Assembly (NCBI GenBank): GCA_009781965.1
Contig: WQUS01000136.1
Span: forward strand, 1-5,882
Source: Bacillota bacterium
GTDB taxonomy: Bacteria > Bacillota > Desulfotomaculia > Desulfotomaculales > Desulfallaceae
Direction: 5' to 3'
DNA length: 5,882 nt
The notes under the pieces are model-generated. The model had not been told where the DNA came from and ran no database searches. It saw only the letters and a list, made by a program, of their open reading frames with translations. The stretch's first letter is position 1. The number at the start of each line of letters is the position of its first letter. A program made the translations under genes and the position numbers. Shown piece by piece: positions 1 through 5,119 of the stretch.

Positions 1-1186
1 AAGCTCCAGCCAGATCCTTTGCTGACATGGGACCGTCTTTAAGAGGAGTAAACAAATCAAGCTGCATGCCGGCCAGCATGGCAAACGAGGGCAAAACGCT
101 GTAAACATTGTGCATAATGGTGGCTGGCTTTAAATCTTCATCAAGGGATAAATTGTTTCGTTGCCACTGTGCACCAACAGTTATTGTTGCGCTTTTCTTT
201 TCCCCAGTGACCATAGCCATACCATCAACAAGCGCATCGTGTTCTATGACAACATTTGTAAATTCTGCGTTTATAAGCATTTCTCGATACTCTGTTTCTG
301 TATAAGCTTTGCCATGATCGTAAACGTTCAAGTTAGCAAAACCATTTGCCAACGACGCCGGAGGTCCTAAGCGGGAATCATCTAAAACACTCCCAAAAAT
401 AAAAATCCGGCCTCCCGGCAGCATGGATTGGCTGATCGATTTTAAAACAGCCAGCGCTTCTTCTTGGGATAGCGTCTGAATGACCGCTCGAAGAATAGCT
501 ACGTCGTATTGTCCTTCGGGCGGACTGGAGCAAAGATCGGTTATTGATACGCTGATACGATCAGACATACCAGCTTCTGCTATAAAACCTGCGGCCAAAC
601 GCACTACTTTAGGCAAATCCACCACTGTTGCTTTAAGATGCGGATATTTAGTACAGATAGCGATTGAGACGCCGCCGGTGCCGCCTCCAGCATCAAGAAG
701 TCTTTTAAACTTTGAAAAATCCAGTTTTCCCGCAATCTCTTTGCCGCCATTGCGACTACTATGAATTTGTTTTTGGAAAAACGCTAACAATTCTCCTTCC
801 GGTAAATCATGATAATCTATTTTCGCATTAGGTTTTCCCGTTCTAATGCTTTCGGCAGTATTTAAACTGACTTGCCAAAGCATATTGTAAAATCCGCTTA
901 ATCCGCCAATGTAACTAGGACACCCGCGAATCAAAAATTTAGCGGCTTCGGGAGTATTGGAAAACTTTTTACTTTCTACTTCCAGTAAACCAGCCACGAC
1001 AAGCAAATAGAGAAGAGGCGTAAGTTTATCTTCCCGAACCTCTAAAACTCCAGCCAAATCCTTTGCTGACATGGGATCGTCTTTAAGAGGAGTAAACAAA
1101 TCAAGCTGCATGCCAGCCAGCATGGCAAACGAAGGAAAAACTCCATAAACATTACGCATGATGGTGGCCGGTTTTAAATCTTCATC
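1..1186 (-). repeat. Direct repeat, period 1044 bp: start of methyltransferase copy 2 (1-142) matches copy 1 (1045-1186)
   Basis: Bases 1-142 align without gaps to 1045-1186 with 14 mismatches by hand count (about 90% identity), including a perfect run of 37 bases. The offset is exactly 1044, which is 348 codons, so the duplication keeps the reading frame. Similarity stops abruptly beyond 142/1186, at the codons for DEDLK, which marks the domain boundary. The second copy continues beyond the left edge. Confidence 0.9.
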
Positions 1187-1213
1187 GTAGGAAGAACCGT
1201 CTCTGAGCAACAT
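1..1213 (-). CDS. Tandem-fused family-2 O-methyltransferase-like protein, partial (runs off left edge)
   Basis: A single open frame runs from ATG at 1213 to the left edge: 404 codons plus one base, with no stop. Residues 10-342 form a complete SAM-dependent methyltransferase of the acetylserotonin/hydroxyneurosporene O-methyltransferase type. An N-terminal winged-helix/dimerisation part (about 20-100) is followed by the SAM motif DAGGGTG (174-180), the acidic strand end VVDLP (197-201), and the MLPGGRIFIF (264-273) and LDDSRLGPP (277-285) signatures. After a linker of about 15 residues, a second copy starts at residue 358 (DEDLKPATIM), with 5 differences in the 47 residues visible. No in-frame start or ribosome site lies at the junction, so the second copy is most simply read as a fused domain. 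The usual catalytic His region (VLHDW in many relatives) reads VIQTLS here, with Gln246 in place of His. The start is supported by AGAGGAAG at 1221-1228, 7 bases upstream. The substrate is unknown. No clear promoter is seen. Confidence 0.85.
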   Translation of the reverse strand, partial: MLLRDGSSYDEDLKPATIMRNVYGVFPSFAMLAGMQLDLFTPLKDDPMSAKDLAGVLEVREDKLTPLLYLLVVAGLLEVESKKFSNTPEAAKFLIRGCPSYIGGLSGFYNMLWQVSLNTAESIRTGKPNAKIDYHDLPEGELLAFFQKQIHSSRNGGKEIAGKLDFSKFKRLLDAGGGTGGVSIAICTKYPHLKATVVDLPKVVRLAAGFIAEAGMSDRISVSITDLCSSPPEGQYDVAILRAVIQTLSQEEALAVLKSISQSMLPGGRIFIFGSVLDDSRLGPPASLANGFANLNVYDHGKAYTETEYREMLINAEFTNVVIEHDALVDGMAMVTGEKKSATITVGAQWQRNNLSLDEDLKPATIMHNVYSVLPSFAMLAGMQLDLFTPLKDGPMSAKDLAGA

Positions 1214-1293
1214 TCTTCCACTTCCTCTATTTTTATTTTAGTGCGATTATCATATCCACGCAGTGTTTATGCGGCATACCGCCGCTATGGCAA

Positions 1294-1434
1294 TCAACAA
1301 TACGCCTGCGCATGCTCCCATTTAGAAACGGCCTGAAAACTTATGCCAAGCGCTTCTGCAATTTTCTCCTGTGTAAATTTACGCGACTTACGCAAGCGAG
1401 TCAGGTTGTTTGCAAAAGTGTTATTCACTTCCAT
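1294..1434 (-). pseudogene. Truncated XRE-family helix-turn-helix regulator (46 aa)
   Basis: A 46-residue frame starts at ATG 1434 and stops at TGA 1294. Residues 10-40 read as the N-terminal part of a Cro/C1-type DNA-binding domain: LTRLRKSRKFTQEKIAEAL, then GISFQAVSKWEHAQ. These are helices 1-3 with the recognition helix, and VSKWE is a family hallmark. The domain usually continues with about 15-20 more residues (an SYPDI..L..IA..L pattern) and often a C-terminal effector part. Here it stops just after the recognition helix, so it is probably a remnant. AAGGGGG lies immediately upstream of ATG 1434; an in-frame ATG at 1449 would add five residues. It lies between the broken lipoprotein gene and the methyltransferase gene, all on the same strand. 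It could once have regulated the methyltransferase, but that is inference. A short intact HTH peptide is the alternative. Confidence 0.6.
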
Positions 1435-1452
1435 TACCCCCTTGCTCATAAC

Positions 1453-1755
1453 CTACATTACAGCAAAAGGAAAAGCAATAACTTGATTGTTGAATGGCAA
1501 TTGATATTCAACTAAAGGTTGATCCACGAGTATTTGCTTACCCGTAAGCAAATCTGCGGCATAGAGATGATCCGGGCGGACGAATAATGCTATGGACAAA
1601 TTCTGTTGCCCATTTCCCGCCGCGGAATGTTCCGCCGCCGGTCGCAAAGTAGTTCACCCGGACGATGAATCCCGTTGTCCGCAGGAAGATAACAGCAAAA
1701 TGCTCATTAGCGCAAGGATAACAAGACTAATCCGGTATACCGTTTTGTTATTCAC
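1453..1755 (-). pseudogene. Small lipoprotein gene interrupted by an in-frame TGA
   Basis: GTG at 1755 has a textbook ribosome site, GGAGGTGAT (1759-1767). The first 33 codons encode a lipoprotein signal peptide: the charged start MNNKTVYR, a hydrophobic core (about 9-23), and the lipobox LLSSC with Cys25 as the expected lipidated residue. A polar tail QRDSSSG follows. Codon 34 is TGA (1654-1656). The same frame then stays open for 66 more codons to TAG at 1453, ending with a hydrophobic, protein-like tail (NLSIALFVRPDHLY, then VEYQLPFNNQVIAFPF). The full frame would be 101 codons including both stops. The simplest reading is a nonsense mutation, for example CGA to TGA, giving a 33-residue product. 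I do not recognise the family. It lies 89 bases after the phosphorylase gene on the same strand and may be co-transcribed with it. Confidence 0.6.
1616..1641 (-). repeat. GC-rich imperfect inverted repeat downstream of the in-frame TGA
   Basis: On the minus strand two 12-base arms face each other around CA: the arm ending GGCGGAA pairs with the arm starting TTCCGC. Ten of 12 positions pair, and the inner 5 bp are perfect around an ACAT loop. The stem begins about 12 bases after the TGA of the lipoprotein frame. No T-run follows, so it is not an intrinsic terminator. Confidence 0.5.
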
Positions 1756-1769
1756 GTAATCACCTCCAA

Positions 1770-1809
1770 CCTTTCACTTCCCTTTCACTTCATGGGTGCA
1801 ATGGGTGCA
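1770..1809. repeat. Two adjacent perfect tandem microduplications (11 bp x2, then 9 bp x2)
   Basis: On the plus strand CCTTTCACTTC occurs at 1770-1780 and again at 1781-1791. It is followed at once by ATGGGTGCA at 1792-1800 and again at 1801-1809. Both are exact. They fill part of the 89-base gap between the phosphorylase stop and the lipoprotein start and look like replication-slippage products. Confidence 0.85.
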
Positions 1810-1844
1810 GGCCGATTATCATTTCATACTGCTCCAAGGCCAAG

Positions 1845-2639
1845 TCATCCGTTATTAATAAGCGCAGAGGCTTCCGGAGGCAAATGCCGGCAGGGGCAGT
1901 CCGCCTCCTCGTCAACAGCGGCGATGGCATCCATAACCAGAGTTCTAAAATTATGGGCGTTTGCATCCATCGCATCCACCACTTCCTGGTGGGACAGCTG
2001 CTCCGGGGAAATGCCGGCGGCAAAATTAGTCACCATCACAATGGTGGCGTAACAGATTTCCGCTTCCCGAGCCAGGACAACCTCGGGCACACTGGTCATA
2101 CCCACCACGTCCCCGCCCAACTGGCGCAGCATCCGAATTTCGGCCGGCGTTTCAAACCGCGGCCCTTCCATGCACACGTAAGTACCCTTGGTGTGACAGG
2201 GCAGTCCGTTTTTTTGCGCCGCTTGGGCCAGCACCTGGCGCAGCCGGGAGCAATAGGGATCGGTCATATCCAAATGGATCACCCCTCGCTCCAGAAATGT
2301 CTGCGGTCTGGATTTGGTGAAATCCAAAAACTGATCCACAAAAACAAATTCTTTGGGTTTCATGTCGGGATTCAATGAGCCCACTGCGGCAGTGGCAAAA
2401 ATATTTTTCACGCCCAACATCCGTAATCCGTAAATATTAGCCCGATAGTTGATCAGGTGCGGCGCCACGGAATGATCCGCGCCATGCCGGGGCATAAAGG
2501 CCACCCGCTTGCCTTGGTAACTGCCTACTTTTACTTTGATCGCGCCAAAAGGGGTTTCCACCTTTTCCTCAATGATATCGGCAAGCATATTCGGATCATA
2601 AACCCCGGTGCCGCCAATAATAGCAATAGGTATGCTCAT
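1845..2639 (-). CDS. mtnP: MTAP/MTIP-family purine nucleoside phosphorylase (S-methyl-5'-thioadenosine or thioinosine phosphorylase)
   Basis: This is a complete 264-residue cytosolic enzyme, the usual length for the family. It cleaves a purine (methylthio)nucleoside with phosphate to a free base and (methylthio)ribose-1-phosphate, in purine and methionine salvage. Visible signatures are the phosphate-binding loop GGTGVYD (9-15), PRHGADH (50-56), NYRANI (64-69), CMEGPRFETPAE (156-167) and GMTSVPEVVLAREAEICYA (180-198). After these, VTNFAAGIS (203-211) has Asn205 and Ala207 where human MTAP has the two Asp of TDYD that recognise adenine. Asn at this place is typical of 6-oxopurine enzymes and of methylthioinosine phosphorylases, so inosine-type substrates are likely; this is inferred from family knowledge. 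ATG 2639 is chosen because GGAGGG (2646-2651) sits 6 bases upstream and the family starts here. The frame extends further upstream, but that part overlaps the promoter. The gene symbol is a family-level assignment. Confidence 0.9.
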   Translation of the reverse strand: MSIPIAIIGGTGVYDPNMLADIIEEKVETPFGAIKVKVGSYQGKRVAFMPRHGADHSVAPHLINYRANIYGLRMLGVKNIFATAAVGSLNPDMKPKEFVFVDQFLDFTKSRPQTFLERGVIHLDMTDPYCSRLRQVLAQAAQKNGLPCHTKGTYVCMEGPRFETPAEIRMLRQLGGDVVGMTSVPEVVLAREAEICYATIVMVTNFAAGISPEQLSHQEVVDAMDANAHNFRTLVMDAIAAVDEEADCPCRHLPPEASALINNG

Positions 2640-2690
2640 GGTAATCCCTCCGTTTATGTAATAAGTTATAGAAAACACTCTTGCTCTATC

Positions 2691-2710
2691 ATAGCCGATA
2701 TGCTGGCTAT
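2691..2710 (-). promoter_or_regulatory. Inverted repeat at predicted 5' end of the phosphorylase mRNA
   Basis: ATAGCC (2691-2696) and GGCTAT (2705-2710) form a perfect 6-bp stem with an 8-base loop. The predicted transcription start for the minus-strand promoter lies near 2710, so the transcript would begin with this hairpin. It could stabilise the mRNA or serve as an operator; the sequence alone does not decide. Confidence 0.4.
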
Positions 2711-2716
2711 AATTCA

Positions 2717-2725
2717 ATTATACCA
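2717..2725 (-). promoter_or_regulatory. Extended -10 promoter for the phosphorylase gene
   Basis: On the minus strand TGG-TATAAT is a perfect TGn extended -10 followed by a consensus -10 (2722-2717). No good -35 lies at 16-18 bases; TTGTTT at 2746-2751 is 23 bases away, too far to count. The extended -10 may compensate. Transcription would start near 2710, giving a leader of about 70 bases. The hexamer is part of a 15-base palindrome (2708-2722), so the plus strand also shows TATAAT here. Confidence 0.5.
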
Positions 2726-2834
2726 TGGGATAAGCCAGTCTGACTAAACAATTAGCAACATTATGCAATTAGTGATTTTTTTTGAAATAAAAATAAGGGA
2801 TAAAAAATAGTCCTTCTCACAACCAAAATTAAAG

Positions 2835-2863
2835 TTGACTTTATATTCAAATAAAGAGACAAT
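2835..2863 (+). promoter_or_regulatory. Probable promoter of the AbrB-PIN operon
   Basis: TTGACT (2835-2840), a 17-base spacer, then GACAAT (2858-2863, 4 of 6 to consensus). Transcription would start near 2870, about 38 bases before the antitoxin start. A second, perfect TATAAT lies at 2881-2886, but its best upstream partner is poor and badly spaced. Confidence 0.45.
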
Positions 2864-2870
2864 GAAATAG

Positions 2871-2886
2871 ATGAATTCATTATAAT
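2871..2886. promoter_or_regulatory. Candidate operator: two overlapping palindromes at the toxin-antitoxin transcription start
   Basis: ATGAATTCAT (2871-2880) and ATTATAAT (2879-2886) are both perfect palindromes. They lie immediately downstream of the predicted -10. Toxin-antitoxin operons of this type are usually autorepressed by the AbrB-type antitoxin, alone or with its toxin, at such palindromes. The placement fits, but binding is inferred. Confidence 0.4.
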
Positions 2887-2907
2887 CATATGGAAAGGGT
2901 GCTCAAT

Positions 2908-3171
2908 ATGAATCTTGCTAAACTGACGGCTGCCGGCCAGATTACCGTGCCTATTGAAATACGCCGTCTCCTAAAGCTGAAAGAGGGGGACAAAATCTTA
3001 TTTATGCAAAATGAAAAAGGGGAAGTCGTTATCAACAATGCTTCTGTTAACGCCATACAAAAAGTGCAGAAGGCGTTTGATGGCGTTGCTGAAAGTCTGG
3101 GCAATCCGAGTGAGGACGAGATCCAGTCCTGGGTCGATAAAGTCCGGTATGGGAAGGACGAGCAGCGTTGA
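2908..3171 (+). CDS. AbrB/MazE-type (SpoVT-AbrB domain) antitoxin
   Basis: An 87-residue protein. Residues 1-46 form a swapped-hairpin AbrB DNA-binding domain: the family pattern LTAAGQITVPIEIRRLL, then LKEGDKILFM and GEVVINNAS. The rest (about 50-87) is acidic and helical (AFDGVAESLGNPSEDEIQSW), as expected for the part that wraps the toxin active site. ATG 2908 is preferred over ATG 2890 because AAAGGGTG (2894-2901) lies 6 bases upstream and family members start with a short M-x-LAKLT lead. Its TGA overlaps the toxin start, so the two are co-translated. Expected role: it neutralises the PIN toxin and represses its own operon. The alternative, a free-standing AbrB regulator, is unlikely given the neighbour. 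Confidence 0.88.
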   Translation: MNLAKLTAAGQITVPIEIRRLLKLKEGDKILFMQNEKGEVVINNASVNAIQKVQKAFDGVAESLGNPSEDEIQSWVDKVRYGKDEQR

Positions 3172-3566
3172 GGATTCTCGCAGATACAAACATTCTGATC
3201 TCGGCCATGTTTTATCCAGGGTCAAAACCATCCAAAGCGTTGTACCACGTGACCGAAAATCATAATCTTGTCCTCAGTGATCACAATATTGCTGAGTTTC
3301 GTAGAATCGCTAGGGATAAATTTTCAGGAAAGCAAGCCGATATCGACCTTTTTTTAATGGAGCTCCCCTATGAACTTGTTCTCGCGCCGGAGAGTCCGCA
3401 GAAACTGATAGCCGATCCGAAAGACGCACCGATCCTGAACGCAGCTATTATTGCTGATGTTGACATCATCATCAGTGGCGACAATCACTTTCTATCTCTG
3501 AATCTGGAGCGCCCAAAAACCATGAAGGCAGTTGAATATTTGAAATACATCGGAGCGGAGGATTGA
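3168..3566 (+). CDS. PIN-domain toxin (putative ribonuclease, VapC-like / PIN_3 type)
   Basis: A 132-residue single-domain protein, typical in length for PIN toxins. The Mg/Mn-binding acidic set is complete: Asp6 in LADTNILIS, Glu43 in IAEFRRI, Asp86 in DPKDAPIL and Asp105 in ISGDNHFL. The expected activity is metal-dependent RNA cleavage in the cytosol, held in check by the AbrB-type partner just upstream. The start codon is TTG at 3168, and the TTG shares bases with the antitoxin TGA (TTGA, 4-base overlap), which suggests coupled translation. GGAAGGA (3152-3158) lies 9 bases upstream. The module is the only plus-strand transcription unit in the window, and a copied fragment of the phosphorylase gene lies directly after it, which suggests acquisition as a mobile cassette. 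Confidence 0.88.
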   Translation: MRILADTNILISAMFYPGSKPSKALYHVTENHNLVLSDHNIAEFRRIARDKFSGKQADIDLFLMELPYELVLAPESPQKLIADPKDAPILNAAIIADVDIIISGDNHFLSLNLERPKTMKAVEYLKYIGAED

Positions 3567-3574
3567 TTGGATAT

Positions 3575-3636
3575 CCGCTTGCCTTGGTAACTGCCTACTT
3601 TTACTTTGATCGCGCTATAAGGGGTATCCGCTTTCC
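3575..3636 (-). repeat. Fragment copied from the phosphorylase gene (matches 2505-2566)
   Basis: Bases 3575-3615 are identical to 2505-2545 over 41 bases, at an offset of 1070. The match continues with scattered mismatches to about 3636/2566 and then fades. In the minus-strand phosphorylase frame the fragment corresponds to residues about 25-45 and still reads DTPYSAIKVKVGSYQGKR against ETPFGAIKVKVGSYQGKR in the intact gene. There is no start codon or continuing frame, so it is non-coding debris. It fills most of the 86-base gap between the convergent PIN and membrane-protein genes. Confidence 0.9.
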
Positions 3637-3652
3637 CCAATATTTTACATCA

Positions 3653-5110
3653 TTACTCCCGCACATAGCCACATTGCTCAATAAAATCTTGGCCTTGTTT
3701 CGATAATATCCAGTTGATTAATTTCTCCGTGTTTTCATTTTTTAAACCGGCGGTAACGGCATAAGCGTCTATTACAAACGGATAGGCGCCGTTGCGAATG
3801 TTCTCAACAGTCGGCTCAATGGCGTTAATAGCTAAAAGCTTAATGTTTTCATTAGGCTTCATCCCGGTTGCAAAATAGCGGAAGGAATAACCTATGGCCG
3901 AGGAATAATTTCGATATACGGCTACTTGACTTATGATTTCGCCCATACCGTCGGCATATTCCTCTCCAAGGGGCGGCGGTAAAGGTTTGCCTTGCATAAC
4001 CCTCGCTAACATAATGGTTTGACTGCCTGAATTATCCGGACGTTGAAAAGGGGTTATCTTCTCATTATTACCGCCAACATCCCGCCAATTAGTGATTCTT
4101 TTCTGATAGATGTCCTGTAGCTGCCCTAAGGTTAAACTGTTTACAGGGTTGTCTTTATTGACAAAGAAAACAAAGGCTTCTTTTGCAATCGGCGTTAAAG
4201 TAAATGCAACGCCATTTTCTTTTGCCTTTTGGATTTGCTGTTTGGATGGCTGGGCTCCAAAAAAGATATCTATCTCGCCATTGATCAAACGTTCATATGC
4301 GCCATTAGTATTGGAGCAGGTTATATATTGCTCCACTGTTTCAGCATCTAGTCCTTTGTATAACGCCTGAGCTGTTGCGGCATAAACGGGATAAGCCGCC
4401 GTGGCGCCGTCAAGTTTCGGATAGTTTGCGGCGAATGAAACGGCCGGCGCTTCCTTAGGTTTTGCTAACTGATTGTCATTGAAAAAAGGATGATAAGCAT
4501 AGAGATCTACCTCATCTGCAACACGTTCAGTATCGTCATAGCCTGCAAGCACCTTTTTATCCCGGTCGAACTGTTGATAACCGGCGACCCCTGACAAACA
4601 AATAATTATTAAGCCGTAAGTAATTATTTTTCGATCATAAATTATCTTCTTTTTGCAAATCGCACAGGTAATAATGATCGATAATACGGTAACTGCCATG
4701 ATACCGGCGTTTATAAGTGGAATTGAGCTATAATCGCCGGCTGCCATGGTTAAGAAGACGTTGATTATAAAAAATGGGATGGTCAGAATAGAATAGACGC
4801 CCGAGAATAGGCTGCTGCCAAAGTAATAATGGGATAAACCAAAAACACAAATCCAAACGCCCATATAATAACAGAACACCACAAATATCGGCATAAATAT
4901 TTGCGAGGCATTTTCAGGCAGTTTAGCAACCCTTGCATACAATACCCAAAAAAGAGCCAATAGGATAATGGGGATTATAATTAACGGAATGCTCAGGGCA
5001 GCACCAATTAACTGCCCAATACTTACGATCACCGGGGACAAAAATAACGCTCTCAAGCCCGTCATAATGTAATAGCTTCTAAGATTCACTTTGTTTTTCA
5101 CTTTCTTCAC
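3653..5110 (-). CDS. Membrane-anchored PstS-like substrate-binding protein
   Basis: A 485-residue protein in two halves. Residues about 18-180 hold roughly six hydrophobic segments (near 18-36, 38-58, 71-93, 104-124, 134-153, 161-179) with Lys/Arg-rich ends such as CKKKIIYDRK (152-161). Residues about 225-485 form a PstS-type binding domain: LDGATAAYPVYAA (233-245) at the N-terminal ligand loop, YERLINGEIDIFFGAQP (272-288), the ITNWRDVGG (339-347) signature, and RPDNSGSQT (357-365) corresponding to the SGT ligand loop. It should bind phosphate or a similar oxyanion outside the membrane. Ordinary PstS has only a signal peptide or lipid anchor. No pst transporter genes are adjacent, so it may be a sensor or scavenger rather than an ABC component; that is inference. 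The start is GTG 5110 with AAGGAG (5116-5121), which overlaps the rtcB stop codon. Only 9 bases separate the two genes. Confidence 0.82.
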   Translation of the reverse strand: MKKVKNKVNLRSYYIMTGLRALFLSPVIVSIGQLIGAALSIPLIIIPIILLALFWVLYARVAKLPENASQIFMPIFVVFCYYMGVWICVFGLSHYYFGSSLFSGVYSILTIPFFIINVFLTMAAGDYSSIPLINAGIMAVTVLSIIITCAICKKKIIYDRKIITYGLIIICLSGVAGYQQFDRDKKVLAGYDDTERVADEVDLYAYHPFFNDNQLAKPKEAPAVSFAANYPKLDGATAAYPVYAATAQALYKGLDAETVEQYITCSNTNGAYERLINGEIDIFFGAQPSKQQIQKAKENGVAFTLTPIAKEAFVFFVNKDNPVNSLTLGQLQDIYQKRITNWRDVGGNNEKITPFQRPDNSGSQTIMLARVMQGKPLPPPLGEEYADGMGEIISQVAVYRNYSSAIGYSFRYFATGMKPNENIKLLAINAIEPTVENIRNGAYPFVIDAYAVTAGLKNENTEKLINWILSKQGQDFIEQCGYVRE

Positions 5111-5119
5111 TTTTGCTCC

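Noticed and set aside
1270..1284. Small GCGGC/GCCGC inverted repeat between the HTH remnant and the methyltransferase gene
   Set aside because: Only a 5-bp stem, and no T-run follows on either strand, so it cannot be supported as a terminator.
1236..1316. A 26-codon minus-strand frame overlapping the end of the truncated HTH gene, rich in His and Cys, ending before the methyltransferase ribosome site
   Set aside because: It lacks properly spaced ribosome binding and has no recognisable family. It could be a leader peptide, but chance is more likely at this length.
1790..2023. Other-frame minus ORF over the end of the phosphorylase gene
   Set aside because: The phosphorylase frame is intact and ends normally for its family, so this is an overlapping shadow frame.
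1884..2378. 164-codon plus-strand ORF opposite the phosphorylase gene
   Set aside because: It is antisense to a well-supported gene and its His/Gly-rich composition reflects the complement of that gene; no ribosome site or family signature is seen.
2640..2717. Upstream extension of the phosphorylase frame to 290 residues
   Set aside because: It would overlap the predicted promoter and hairpin, and the strong GGAGGG site supports the ATG at 2639.
3620..3648. GGGG...CCCC hairpin followed by AATATTTT as a terminator for the PIN gene
   Set aside because: The stem has only 4 pairs with a 10-base loop, and these bases derive from the copied phosphorylase fragment.
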